Shown here one piece after another: positions 41,972-50,854 of a stretch of 60,094 bases of DNA. How positions within the stretch are numbered: position 1 is the stretch's first letter; each line of letters opens with the position of its first letter. The position numbers and the translations under genes were made by a program. The notes below the pieces were generated by a model that was not told the origin of the DNA, did not search any database, and saw only the letters and a program-made list of their open reading frames with translations. The stretch comes from Nocardia mexicana NBRC 108244 (lineage in GTDB: Bacteria > Actinomycetota > Actinomycetes > Mycobacteriales > Mycobacteriaceae). The stretch covers positions 1 through 60,094 of the forward strand of contig NZ_BDBV01000083.1 in NCBI RefSeq assembly GCF_001613165.1. The letters are read 5' to 3'.

Positions 41972-42556
41972 ATGACCGATCCGGTGTTCGATCTGGAGGC
42001 GGCCGCGACGGGACTGGAGGCGGTGGTCGCCGGTATCACCGACGATCAGTTGACGGCCCCGACGCCGTGTGAAGGTCTCACCGTGCGCGATGTGCTGATC
42101 CACGTGCTGGACCTGGCCGAGGCGTTCCGGCAGGCGGCGACGAAGGAGGCGGTCGGTCGCTCGGCGGCGCCGGAGACCGGGCCGCACCGGGCGCTGGCAG
42201 ACGACTGGCGCACCCGAATTCCCGCGCAGCTGAAGGCCCTGGTGGCCGCATGGCGCGAACCGGGCGCCCGCGACGGAGACACCGAGGCGGGCGGAGTGGC
42301 GTTGCCCGCCGCCGTGATGGCCGTGATCGCCCTGGACGAGGTCGTCATCCACGGCTGGGATCTCGCTCGCGCCACCGGGCAGCCCTTCCGGCCCGCGGAC
42401 AAGGATCTGACGATGCTGATGGAGTTGCTGCGCGACACCCCGCCCGAGGGCACGCCCGGCATGTTCGGCCCGACCGTGGGCGTCGCCGAGGATGCGCCGC
42501 TGTGGGATCGCGTGCTCGGACTCACCGGCCGCGATCCGTCGTGGACCGCCGCCTGA
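41972..42556 (+). CDS. TIGR03086-type DinB-like metal-binding protein
   Basis: A 194-aa four-helix protein. LEAVVAGITDDQLTAPTPCEGLTVRDVLIHVLDL places the first metal His near residue 45, and DEVVIHGWDLARATGQPF supplies a later one, as in TIGR03086/maleylpyruvate isomerase-like proteins that may use mycothiol. The reaction is unknown. AGGAGG precedes the ATG. The 3' end overlaps the convergent TetR gene by 35 bases. Confidence 0.85.
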   Translation: MTDPVFDLEAAATGLEAVVAGITDDQLTAPTPCEGLTVRDVLIHVLDLAEAFRQAATKEAVGRSAAPETGPHRALADDWRTRIPAQLKALVAAWREPGARDGDTEAGGVALPAAVMAVIALDEVVIHGWDLARATGQPFRPADKDLTMLMELLRDTPPEGTPGMFGPTVGVAEDAPLWDRVLGLTGRDPSWTAA

Positions 42557-43184
42557 GCTGTCCCGCCGTCGCGCGGGCGGGGCCGTGGAAGTGCGGCGAT
42601 TCGTACGGGCCCAGTAGGGAATCCGCCAGGCGCGCGGCGATGTCCGCGGTCAGCGGCAGGCGGGCGACGGCCAGGCGGTACCACAGGACGCCGTACGCCT
42701 GATCGACCAGTAGTTCCGGATCGGCACCTTCGCGCAGCTCGCCGCGGGCGCCGGCGCGGTCGAAGATGCGGTGCAGGATCGCGCGGCGGTCGCGGGCGAA
42801 CTCTTCGAGCAGATCCGTTGTGGCCGGATCGGTCTGGGCCTCGGCGAGCACGGCGCGCAGCAGCGCTGCGGCCGTCGGTGTGGCCGCCGCGGTGAACGTC
42901 GCGGTCAGGAAGGTTGTCAGGTCGGCGCGCACGGCGCCGGTGTCGCGGTCGGGGGCGCTGCTGCGGGCCCACTCGGTCATCGCCTCCAGGAGCACCGCCC
43001 CCTTCGAGGGCCACCAGCGGTAGATCGTCTGCTTACTGACTCCCGCGGCGGCCGCGATCTCGGCCGTCGTCACCGCGGTTCCGCCCGACCGGGTCAGCAA
43101 CTCGGTGGCCGCGTCCAGGATGGCCCGGCGGGCGGCATCGTTGCGGCGGCGGCCGGTGTGCGTGCGGGGGGAGGGGCTCGGCAT
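42522..43184 (-). CDS. TetR family transcriptional regulator
   Basis: A 220-aa repressor-type protein with an N-terminal HTH (TAVTTAEIAAAAGVSKQTIYRWWPSKGAVLLEAM, about residues 38-72) and a helical ligand/dimer domain. It is transcribed away from the F420-type reductase gene 85 bases off, and the gap has two GGTACC-centred elements, so that gene is its probable target. The ligand is unknown. Confidence 0.9.
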   Translation of the reverse strand: MPSPSPRTHTGRRRNDAARRAILDAATELLTRSGGTAVTTAEIAAAAGVSKQTIYRWWPSKGAVLLEAMTEWARSSAPDRDTGAVRADLTTFLTATFTAAATPTAAALLRAVLAEAQTDPATTDLLEEFARDRRAILHRIFDRAGARGELREGADPELLVDQAYGVLWYRLAVARLPLTADIAARLADSLLGPYESPHFHGPARATAGQLRRRSTTDRGR

Positions 43185-43205
43185 GCGACCAGCCTAATGG
43201 TTGAC

Positions 43206-43251
43206 GGAACCAATGGTACCCATAAGAATGTTTGTCGAGACTATTGGTACC
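43206..43251. promoter_or_regulatory. Probable TetR operators in a divergent gap
   Basis: GGAACCAATGGTACC (43206-43220) is a 7-1-7 dyad with one mismatch, and ATTGGTACC (43243-43251) repeats its half site. They lie between a tetR gene (start 43184) and a divergent gene (start 43270). This is consistent with two TetR dimers. Confidence 0.6.
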
Positions 43252-43269
43252 TATACGAGTGGTGGCAGC

Positions 43270-43671
43270 ATGACCTCGACAACCGCCAAGCGGCGCCGCG
43301 TGAGCTGGTATCACCGGCGCATCGCCAACCCCCTGATGCGACGACTGGTCGGCCATCTCCCCGGCCAGGCCCTGCTGGAAACCATCGGACGGCGCAGCGG
43401 TGGGCCACGGCGCACGCCGATCGGCGGCCGTGTCGTCGACGGCTCGTTCTGGATGGTCAGCGACCACGGCTTCGCCTCCGACTACGTGCGCAATATCGAG
43501 GCGAACCCCCGTGTGCGGCTGCAGATCCGCTCGCGCTGGTACAGCGGTACGGCACATCTGCTCCCGGAAGACGATGCCCTCGCTCGGCTGCGTCGGCTCC
43601 CGAAATTCAACAGCTGGAACGTACGGATTCTCGGCACCGACCTACTCACCATCCGGGTTGACCTGGATTGA
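43270..43671 (+). CDS. Deazaflavin (F420)-dependent nitroreductase-family protein
   Basis: A 133-aa DUF385/Ddn-like split barrel: ALLETIGRRSGGPRRTPIGGRVVDGSFWMVSDHG (residues about 37-70) is the core signature, then NIEANPRVRLQIRSRWYSGTAHLL. It probably binds F420H2. ATG 43270 follows the TetR operator region; the frame is open to 43201. Its last 30 bases overlap the convergent tetR gene at 43642. A second protein of this family is at 16110. Confidence 0.83.
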   Translation: MTSTTAKRRRVSWYHRRIANPLMRRLVGHLPGQALLETIGRRSGGPRRTPIGGRVVDGSFWMVSDHGFASDYVRNIEANPRVRLQIRSRWYSGTAHLLPEDDALARLRRLPKFNSWNVRILGTDLLTIRVDLD

Positions 43672-44280
43672 GCTTGTGGTGAACAGGCCCGCGCGGGCGG
43701 CGACAGCGGCGGCGTCGGCGGCCGCTGTGGCGGCGTTGTCGTCTATCGGGTCGCCGCTGGCCAGGAGGCGGTAGTAGAGGGGGGCGGAGACGGCGGAAAG
43801 GACTGCGCGGGGGTTGGTTTCGGCGGGGAGTTCGCCTCGCTCGATAGCCGCGTGGACGCACGGTGACCACTCGGTGAGGCGGGTGTCGTAGAAGCGGTGC
43901 AGGGCCTCGGCCGTCTCGGGGTCGGAGGTGGCCGCCGCGACAAGGGATTTGAACAGGGGGCCCTGGCGGGGATCGGTGAGGGTCTCGGCCACCAGGCGGG
44001 CGTTGGCGAGTAGATCGCCGCGCAGTGAACCGGTATCGGCATGGGGGAGCGAGGTTTCCGCCATCTCCGTCAGGACGTCCGCGACCAGGCCCGCGGGTGT
44101 GCGCCAGCGCCGGTAGACGGTGGTCTTGCCGACGCCCGCCCGGGTCGCCACCTCGGCCAGGTCCAGGGCGGCGAAGCCGTGCTCGGCGAGCAGATCGCCC
44201 GCGGCGCGGAGCACGGCCTCGCGGACGCGGGCGGTGCGCCCACCGGGACGTAGTGAGCCGGGGGTCGTGTCGTAGGTCAT
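43642..44280 (-). CDS. TetR family transcriptional regulator
   Basis: A 212-aa regulator: HTH LAEHGFAALDLAEVATRAGVGKTTVYRRW (about residues 32-60), then a TetR C-terminal domain with Ala-rich end. It is divergent from the aldo/keto reductase gene, with an imperfect inverted repeat in the 83-base gap, so that gene is its likely target. It overlaps the F420-type gene tail to tail. Confidence 0.9.
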   Translation of the reverse strand: MTYDTTPGSLRPGGRTARVREAVLRAAGDLLAEHGFAALDLAEVATRAGVGKTTVYRRWRTPAGLVADVLTEMAETSLPHADTGSLRGDLLANARLVAETLTDPRQGPLFKSLVAAATSDPETAEALHRFYDTRLTEWSPCVHAAIERGELPAETNPRAVLSAVSAPLYYRLLASGDPIDDNAATAAADAAAVAARAGLFTTSSIQVNPDGE

Positions 44281-44296
44281 AACGGGTCTCCAGTTC

Positions 44297-44336
44297 CATT
44301 AAGTCACTGCCTCGTGTACGGTCAGTGTAGTTAATG
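44297..44336. promoter_or_regulatory. Inverted repeat between tetR and aldo/keto reductase genes
   Basis: CATTAA-gt-CACTG (44297-44309) and CAGTG-tag-TTAATG (44323-44336) form an interrupted inverted repeat in the middle of the divergent gap. It is a candidate operator for the TetR protein. Confidence 0.6.
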
Positions 44337-44363
44337 AAACACGGGTTCCGTTAGGAGAGTGTC

Positions 44364-45398
44364 ATGGAATATCGGCGGCTGGGTAACTCGGGTCTGCTGG
44401 TACCGGCGTTGAGCTTCGGCGCGGGCACCTTCGGTGGTCGAGGCGAGCTGTTCAGCGCGTGGGGCGACACCGATGCGCAGCAGGCTCGCAGGCTGGTCGA
44501 CATCAGCCTGGAGGCGGGCGTCACCATGTTCGACACCGCGGACGTCTACTCGGGCGGCGCCTCGGAGGAGGTGCTCGGTGCGGCCATCGAGGGCCGCCGC
44601 GACGAGGTGCTGCTCTCGACGAAGTCCACGCTGCCCATGGGTCCCGGGCCCTACGACGCCGGGTCGGGGCGTGCCCGGCTGATTCGTGCGGTGGAGGCTT
44701 CGCTGCGGCGGCTGGGCACCGAGTACATCGACCTCTTCCAGCTGCACGCCTTCGACGCCGCCACCCCGGTCGAGGAGGTGCTGCACGCCCTGGACGACCT
44801 GGTCCGGTCCGGCAAGATCCGCTACGTCGGCGCCTCCAACTTCGCGGGCTGGCAGCTGATGAAATCGCTTGCGGCAGCGGACGAGCACGGCCTGCCCCGC
44901 TACATCGCGCATCAGGTGTACTACTCGCTCGTCGGCCGTGACTACGAGTGGGAGCTGATGCCGCTCGGCCGCGATCAGGGCGTCGGGGCGATGGTGTGGA
45001 GCCCGCTGGGGTGGGGTCGGTTGACCGGCAAGATCCGTCGCGGGCAGCCGCTTCCGGAGGGCAGCCGCCTGCACAAGACCGCCGACGCCGGTCCGCCCGT
45101 GAACGACGAACTGCTCTACGACGTGGTCGACGTGCTCGACGAGATCGCCGCCGAGACCGGGCGGACGATCCCGCAAGTCGCGCTGAACTGGCTGCTCTCG
45201 CGGCCCACCGTCGCCACGGTCATCGTCGGCGCCCGCAACGAGGACCAGCTGCGCCAGAACCTCGGCGCCGTGGGCTGGCAGCTGACCGCCGACCAGATCG
45301 CCCGCCTGGACAAGGCGAGCGCCGTTACCCCGCCCTACCCCTACTACCCGTACTACCGCCTGCCCGACTTCGCCCGCCTCAACCCGCCGGCCGTCTGA
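44364..45398 (+). CDS. Aldo/keto reductase
   Basis: A 344-aa NADPH-dependent (beta/alpha)8 oxidoreductase. The catalytic tetrad is visible: Asp in FDTADVYSGGASEEVLG (with Tyr), Lys in VLLSTKSTL, and His in LFQLHAFDAATP. NADP-binding residues follow in VIVGARNEDQLRQNLGA. The substrate is unknown; it belongs to the AKR group near Mycobacterium YhdN-like enzymes. It is probably repressed by the divergent TetR. Confidence 0.9.
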   Translation: MEYRRLGNSGLLVPALSFGAGTFGGRGELFSAWGDTDAQQARRLVDISLEAGVTMFDTADVYSGGASEEVLGAAIEGRRDEVLLSTKSTLPMGPGPYDAGSGRARLIRAVEASLRRLGTEYIDLFQLHAFDAATPVEEVLHALDDLVRSGKIRYVGASNFAGWQLMKSLAAADEHGLPRYIAHQVYYSLVGRDYEWELMPLGRDQGVGAMVWSPLGWGRLTGKIRRGQPLPEGSRLHKTADAGPPVNDELLYDVVDVLDEIAAETGRTIPQVALNWLLSRPTVATVIVGARNEDQLRQNLGAVGWQLTADQIARLDKASAVTPPYPYYPYYRLPDFARLNPPAV

Positions 45399-45406
45399 CT
45401 CCCGCC

Positions 45407-48400
45407 TCAGTACACGTCGCGCACGTATCGCTTCTCGGCCACGAGGCGCTTGCGGAAGGCCAGGGCCTCCTCTTCGTCCAGCTTGCCGTGGATCTGCGCG
45501 ATGGTCAGGAGCGCCTCGTCGACGTCGCGGGCCATGCGGCTGGCGTCGCCGCAGACATACAGGTGTGCGCCCTCGGACAGCCAGGCCCACAGCTCCGCAC
45601 CGTGCTCGATCATCCTGTGCTGCACGTAGATCCGCTCCCGCTGGTCGCGGGAGAAGGCCAGGTCCAGCCGGGTGAGGAAGCCGGTGCGGAACATGTCCTC
45701 GAGCTCGTCGCGGTAGTAGAAGTTGTCGGCCGCGTGCTGGTCGCCGAAGAACAGCCAGTTGGCGCCGCGGCAGCCGAGGGCCCGGCGCTCGTGCAGGAAC
45801 CCGCGGAACGGCGCGATGCCGGTGCCCGGCCCGACCATGATCATCGGCGCGTTCGGATCCAGCGGCGGGCGGAAATGCGGTGCGCGCTGCAGGAATACGG
45901 GTACCGCCGCATCCTGGCAGCGGTCGGCGAGGAAGGTCGAGCAGACGCCGCCGCGGTCGCCGTAGCGCAGCACGCCGACGGTCAGCTGCACCTCGTGCCG
46001 ATCGACGAGCGGGCTGGAGGAGATCGAATACTGGCGCGGCTGCAGCCTTTTCAGCGCGCCCAGCCATTCGACGAGGTCGGCCCGAACCGGGAAGTCGCGC
46101 AGCACGTCGACCGCCTGCCGGTCCCACAGGTAGCGCTCGAGTTCGTTGCGGTTGTCGCGGCGCAGCAGCTTGGCCAGCCGGGGGTTGGGATTGTGTTCGG
46201 CGACGAAGGTCAGCAGGTCGCGGCTGACCTTGGCGATGTCGTAGTGCGAGCGCAGTGCCTGTGCCAGCGGCACCTCCCGGTCGTCCAGCTCGACGCCGTG
46301 CCGTCCGTCCAGTCCGGTGACCTCGAGCCATTCGCTCACCAGCTCGTCGCCCACGGTCGGCCACACGCCGAGCGAGTCGCCGACCTCGTAGGAGGCATCG
46401 AGGCCGCGCAGGTCGAAACCGAACTGCCGCACCTCTTTTCCGGCTCCGGGGCGAGACAGCAGGGTGTTGCGGACCAGCGGCGCGGCCAGCGGCGAGTTGC
46501 GCGTGAACGGTGCGATGGTCCGCCGAGCGCGGCCGGGAGCGGGCGCGGCGGTGGAGCGCGCCAGCACCACGGCCGAGGCGCTCGAACCTCCGCCCGGGAT
46601 TCTGGGTCCCGCAGCCGGGGCATTCGAGCGCACAGCGGGGGTACCCGAGCCCATAACCGGTGTGCTCGAGCCCATTGCTGGTGTGTTCGAGCCCATTACT
46701 GGGGTGCTCGAGCCCGTAACCGGGGTGCTCGAGCCCGTAACCGGTGTGTTCGAGCCCATCACTGGGGTGCCTGAGCCCATCACTGGGGTGCCTGAGCCCG
46801 TAACCGGGGTGCCTGAGCCCGTAACCGGGGGGCCCGAGCCCGTAACTCGGGTGCCCGATCCCGTAGCCCGGGCGCTCGGTCCCGAGCCGGGCGATCCTGT
46901 GCGTCCCGGGTCGCTGCCCGGTGCGGAATCGGAACCCGTTGTGGCGGAACCGTCCTCGAAACCGCCCCCGAGCGTGGCCAGCACCTCGTCGAGCCAGCGC
47001 GCGGACACCTCATCGTGGTCGGGCTCGCTGTCGACGCGCGGCAACAGGCGGGTGGCGCCCCGCTCGGACAGCGTCCGGTCCAGCGTGCGGCCGTGTCCGC
47101 AGAAGTCGTCGTAGGAGGAGTCGCCCAGGGCGAAGACCGCGAACCGCAGTCCCGTCAGCCGGACCGCGCTGTCGTGCAGGCGATCCCAGAAGTCGGCCCC
47201 GTTGTCCGGCGGGCCGCCGTCGCCGAAGGTGCTGGTGATCACCAGCGTGTCACCGGTGAGGTCGGTCAGCTCGCAGGAGTCCATATCGAGTAGCCGTGGG
47301 GCATAACCGGATTCGGACAGCCGAGCCGCGGTCGATGCGGCGAGCTCCTCGGCCGTGCCGGTCTGCGACGCCCACAGCACGGTGATCGGGCGTGGCGTCG
47401 GGTCGCCGTCGGCCGTCTCGAATTCTCCGGTCCGCGAGTACATCCCGGCCAGCAGCCCGTTGATCCACAGCCGACTGTGCGCGGACAGCGGAGCGGTCTC
47501 GGGCAGCGTCGGCTGCCCCTGCACCGGCAGGGCGTGCAGCGCCGCCAGATAGCCGCCGAGATAGATGCGTTCGGTCTCGGAGAGCGTCGGCGGTGTCGCC
47601 GTGTCCAGGCCGAGCATGGCGGACAGCGGATGCCCGGACCCGTCGGCGAGCGGGAGCGCGGGTTGCCCGGTGTCGGTCGAGTCCGCGGGCTCCGGCACGG
47701 TCGCGACCCGGCGCAGGGCGACCGCGCACGCCTTGAACTCCGGCTGCAGCGAATCCGCGTCGACCGCGTCGTTGGTCACGGCGTTGACGGTGAGGTATTC
47801 GCCCTGCTCGTCGTTCCAGTGGAAGGGTGCGAAGCAGTCGCCGGGCCGCACGCGATCGCTGATCTGCACGGGCAGCACGGCCCGCCCGCGGCGGGAGGCG
47901 ATTTCGACCTGGTCACCGGCGGCCAGCCCCATCCGCTCGGCATCCTCGGGATGCACCTCCACGAACGGCTTTCCGTTCAGCTTGTTCAGCTTCGCCACCC
48001 GGCCGGTCTTGGTCATGGTGTGCCACTGGTGCGGCAGGCGGCCGGTGTTGAGCACGAACGGGTAGTCGTCGTCGGGCATTTCGTCGGGCGCCATATGCGG
48101 CCGCGGCCAGAACACCGCGCGGCGGCTCGGGGTGGCGAAGGCCAGCGCGGGCCGGTGTCCGTCCTGGTCGGTGAACAGCTCCTGGCTGACGCCGTCGTTG
48201 AGATAGCGGATGGGATTGCGGGGCCGCGCCGGATCGGGGCACGGCCACTGCGCGGGTCCCTCGCGCAGCGTGTCGTAACCGATGCCGCGCAGATCGTAAC
48301 CCGTTGCCGGATTGGCGAATCGCCGGATCTCGTCGAACACCTCGGCGCTCGAGGAGTAGTCGAACCCCTCGAAGCCCATGGCCGTGGCCACCTGGGCGAT

Positions 48401-49879
48401 CAGCAACCAGTCCGGCCGCGCGTCGCCCGGCGGATCGATCGAGCGCTGCAGCAGCGTGACGGTGCGCTCCGAATTCACCATCGTGGCATCGGATTCGGCC
48501 CACAGCGTGGCCGGGAGCAGGAGGTCGGCGTAGGCGTTGGTGGCCGTCTCGGTGTAGACGTCCTGCGCGATCACCAGGTCCGCGGCCTCCAGGCCCGCGA
48601 TCACGGTCTTGCGATTCGCCACCGACGCAACGGGATTGCTGCAGACGATCCAGCACGCCTTGATCCGGCCCTCGGCCATACCGCGGAACATCTCGATGGT
48701 CCCGGGCCCGGACCGGTCGCGGATCGTGCCGGGCTCGACGCCCCATTCGGTCTCGACGAAGGCCCGGTCGCCCGCCGAGAGCACGCTGCGCTGGCCGGGC
48801 AACCCCGGGCCCATATAGCCCATTTCCCTGCCGCCCATGGCATTCGGCTGCCCGGTCAGCGAGAACGGCCCGCTGCCCGGACGGCAGATGGCGCCGGTCG
48901 CCAGGTGCAGATTGCACAGCGCGTTGGTGTTCCAGGTGCCGTGCGTGGACTGGTTCAGCCCCATCGTCCACAGCGACATCCACTCGCCCGACTCGCCGAT
49001 CCACCGTGCGGCCGTGCGGATGTCGTCCTCGGACAGGCCGGTGATCTCCGCGACTCGGTGCGGCGGATAGTCGGCGAGGAACTCCTCCATCGACGCCCAG
49101 CCCTCGGTGTGCTCGGCGATGAAATCCTTGTCGATGTCGCCGTTTTCGACCAGCAGGTGCAGCAGACCGTTCAGCAGCGCGAGGTCGGTGCCGGGTGCGA
49201 TCTGCAGGAAAAGATCCGCGTGCGCGGCGGTTTCGGTGCGCCGGGGATCGACGACGATCAGTTTGGCGCCGGCCTTGCGGCGGTCGGCCATGCGCAGATA
49301 CAGGATCGGATGGCAGTCGGCCATATTGGCGCCGATCACGAAGAACAGGTCGGCCCGGTCGATATCGTCGTAGGAGCCGGGCGGCCCGTCGGCGCCCAGC
49401 GACTGCTTGTATCCGGTGCCGGCGCTGGCCATGCACAGCCGCGAGTTCGCCTCGATGTGCACGGTGCGCAGATAGCCCTTCGCGAGCTTGTTCGCCAGGT
49501 ACTGCGCCTCCAGCGACATCTGGCCGGAGACGTACAGCGCGATGGCGTCGGGGCCGTGCTCGTCGAGGATCGACCGCAGACGCGCCGCGGCCTCGCGGAC
49601 CGCATCGTCGACCGGTATCGGCACGGGGGATTCACCGCGTTCGGGCCGCCGGTGGGCCGTGGTCATCCGCCCCGGTGCCCGCATGAGGTCGGCGTGGGTG
49701 GCGCCCTTCGTGCACAGCCGCCCGGCATTGACCGGATGCAGCTTGTCGCCCTGGACCTTGGCGATCACCGGCGCGCCCTGCTCGTCGGTCGTGGTCTCGA
49801 CGACGATGCCGCAGCCCACCCCGCAGTACGAGCACGCCGTTCTGGTCGTGCTCGAGCTGCCCGCGGCTGCATCCGACAT
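45407..49879 (-). CDS. Assimilatory nitrate reductase fused to flavodoxin/FAD reductase
   Basis: A 1490-aa single-chain enzyme that likely reduces nitrate with NADPH in the cytoplasm. An N-terminal [4Fe-4S] motif is C16-x2-C19-x3-C23-x32-C56. The molybdopterin oxidoreductase domain (about 60-600) and the dinucleotide-binding domain (about 601-735) follow. A flavodoxin domain begins PITVLWASQTGTAEE (about 828-975), and a sulfite-reductase-type FAD/NADPH module has RQYSISSSP (about 1280) and GPGTGIAPFRGFL (about 1355). A 90-residue Thr/Pro/Val/Gly/Ser repeat joins the FMN and FAD modules. This fusion is known in actinobacteria, but the hinge is unusual. No nitrite reductase is nearby. Confidence 0.93.
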   Translation of the reverse strand: MSDAAAGSSSTTRTACSYCGVGCGIVVETTTDEQGAPVIAKVQGDKLHPVNAGRLCTKGATHADLMRAPGRMTTAHRRPERGESPVPIPVDDAVREAAARLRSILDEHGPDAIALYVSGQMSLEAQYLANKLAKGYLRTVHIEANSRLCMASAGTGYKQSLGADGPPGSYDDIDRADLFFVIGANMADCHPILYLRMADRRKAGAKLIVVDPRRTETAAHADLFLQIAPGTDLALLNGLLHLLVENGDIDKDFIAEHTEGWASMEEFLADYPPHRVAEITGLSEDDIRTAARWIGESGEWMSLWTMGLNQSTHGTWNTNALCNLHLATGAICRPGSGPFSLTGQPNAMGGREMGYMGPGLPGQRSVLSAGDRAFVETEWGVEPGTIRDRSGPGTIEMFRGMAEGRIKACWIVCSNPVASVANRKTVIAGLEAADLVIAQDVYTETATNAYADLLLPATLWAESDATMVNSERTVTLLQRSIDPPGDARPDWLLIAQVATAMGFEGFDYSSSAEVFDEIRRFANPATGYDLRGIGYDTLREGPAQWPCPDPARPRNPIRYLNDGVSQELFTDQDGHRPALAFATPSRRAVFWPRPHMAPDEMPDDDYPFVLNTGRLPHQWHTMTKTGRVAKLNKLNGKPFVEVHPEDAERMGLAAGDQVEIASRRGRAVLPVQISDRVRPGDCFAPFHWNDEQGEYLTVNAVTNDAVDADSLQPEFKACAVALRRVATVPEPADSTDTGQPALPLADGSGHPLSAMLGLDTATPPTLSETERIYLGGYLAALHALPVQGQPTLPETAPLSAHSRLWINGLLAGMYSRTGEFETADGDPTPRPITVLWASQTGTAEELAASTAARLSESGYAPRLLDMDSCELTDLTGDTLVITSTFGDGGPPDNGADFWDRLHDSAVRLTGLRFAVFALGDSSYDDFCGHGRTLDRTLSERGATRLLPRVDSEPDHDEVSARWLDEVLATLGGGFEDGSATTGSDSAPGSDPGRTGSPGSGPSARATGSGTRVTGSGPPVTGSGTPVTGSGTPVMGSGTPVMGSNTPVTGSSTPVTGSSTPVMGSNTPAMGSSTPVMGSGTPAVRSNAPAAGPRIPGGGSSASAVVLARSTAAPAPGRARRTIAPFTRNSPLAAPLVRNTLLSRPGAGKEVRQFGFDLRGLDASYEVGDSLGVWPTVGDELVSEWLEVTGLDGRHGVELDDREVPLAQALRSHYDIAKVSRDLLTFVAEHNPNPRLAKLLRRDNRNELERYLWDRQAVDVLRDFPVRADLVEWLGALKRLQPRQYSISSSPLVDRHEVQLTVGVLRYGDRGGVCSTFLADRCQDAAVPVFLQRAPHFRPPLDPNAPMIMVGPGTGIAPFRGFLHERRALGCRGANWLFFGDQHAADNFYYRDELEDMFRTGFLTRLDLAFSRDQRERIYVQHRMIEHGAELWAWLSEGAHLYVCGDASRMARDVDEALLTIAQIHGKLDEEEALAFRKRLVAEKRYVRDVY
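46620..46892 (-). repeat. 21-bp minisatellite in the nitrate reductase hinge
   Basis: About thirteen 21-base units, the central ones 85-100% alike, run in frame through the gene. Each encodes seven residues of the type T-P-V-T/M-G-S-G/S/N. The units from 46641 to 46850 are best conserved, and two (46788, 46809) are identical. They code for residues about 997-1087 between the flavodoxin and FAD modules. Confidence 0.92.
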
Positions 49880-49923
49880 GTATCCGATGATGTCCAGCCG
49901 GGATTGCGGCGAATTTACCGAAG

Positions 49924-49939
49924 GTTATCGCCAGGTGAC
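49924..49939 (-). promoter_or_regulatory. Possible GlnR box
   Basis: On the minus strand GTCACCTGGCGATAAC has AC-n9-AC spacing and a GTnAC half-site, the pattern of mycobacterial GlnR targets. It lies 45 bases upstream of the nitrate reductase start, where nitrogen control would be expected. The second half-site is imperfect. Confidence 0.5.
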
Positions 49940-50045
49940 GAAAGTGCTCACTCTTGGATAAGGCCGCTGTGAGATCGGCGAAATGCCTGGTCGGAAGCCG
50001 GTTCCAGCGTGCCGTGCGGCTGGTGCCGGTGCGGCGTGAGCAGTG

Positions 50046-50762
50046 TCACCCCAGCTTGTACGCCCGGTGCAGCGCGACGATTCCGTTGGTGAGATTGCGC
50101 CACTTCACCGCCGACCACCCCGCGTCGGCGATCCGCATGGCCAGCTGCGGCTGGTTCGGCCACGCCCGGATCGACTCGGCGAGATAGACATAGGCATCCG
50201 GATTGCTGCTCACCGTCCGCGCCACCCGCGGCAGCGCCCGCATCACGAACTCCATGTAGATCGTGCGGAACGGCGCGAACACCGGCGTGGAGAACTCCGC
50301 GATCACCAGCCGGCCACCCGGCTTGGTGACGCGCAGCAGCTCACGCAGGGCCTCGTCGGTATCGGCGATATTGCGCAGCCCGTAGGAGATGGTGACGGCG
50401 TCGAACGAATCGTTCGCGAACGGCAGCGCGGTGCCGTCGCCGGCCACCATCGGCACCTCGCGGAACCGCCCCGCGGCGAGCATCCCCTGGGAGAAGTCGG
50501 TGGCGACGCACCAGGCGCCGGACTTGGCCAGCTCCAGCGTGGACACACCCGTCCCGGCCGCCAGATCCAGCACCCGCTCACCCGGCCGCAGCTCCAGGGC
50601 CCTGCGGGTGGCCCAGCGCCAGTAGCGGTCCAGGCCGCCGGTCATCACCGTATTGGTCAGGTCATACCGCTTCGCGACCCCGTCGAACATGGACGCGACC
50701 TCGTGCGGCTGCTTGTCCAGCGATGCCCGAAACGACTCTGTTTTCGCCACGATCTCAGACAC
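50046..50762 (-). CDS. menG: Demethylmenaquinone methyltransferase
   Basis: The last step of menaquinone synthesis: C-methylation of demethylmenaquinone with SAM. The 238-aa UbiE-family product has FDGVAKRYDLTNTVMTGGLDRYWR near the start, motif I VLDLAAGTGVSTLELAKSG, and the family hallmark YGLRNIADTDEALRELLRVTKPGG. GTG 50762 gives the usual length; the frame extends to 50816. It is also known as menH/ubiE in mycobacteria, where it is next to mgtA; here an erm gene lies between. Confidence 0.93.
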   Translation of the reverse strand: MSEIVAKTESFRASLDKQPHEVASMFDGVAKRYDLTNTVMTGGLDRYWRWATRRALELRPGERVLDLAAGTGVSTLELAKSGAWCVATDFSQGMLAAGRFREVPMVAGDGTALPFANDSFDAVTISYGLRNIADTDEALRELLRVTKPGGRLVIAEFSTPVFAPFRTIYMEFVMRALPRVARTVSSNPDAYVYLAESIRAWPNQPQLAMRIADAGWSAVKWRNLTNGIVALHRAYKLG

Positions 50763-50854
50763 TAACGTGCACGTGCCGACGCGCGCACGAGACATCCGTC
50801 GCAGTCCCGGGTGCACCGCTGTCTCGGCGGCAGCACAGTTCCGGCGGCGACCGG

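Noticed and set aside
46620..46892. CRISPR-like array
   Set aside because: Units are contiguous 21-mers without unique spacers and are in frame in a gene, so this is a minisatellite.
45407..49972. Large open frames on the plus strand opposite the nitrate reductase
   Set aside because: They mirror the high-GC third-position pattern of the real gene, have no RBS and read as Arg/Gly/His-rich shadow sequence.
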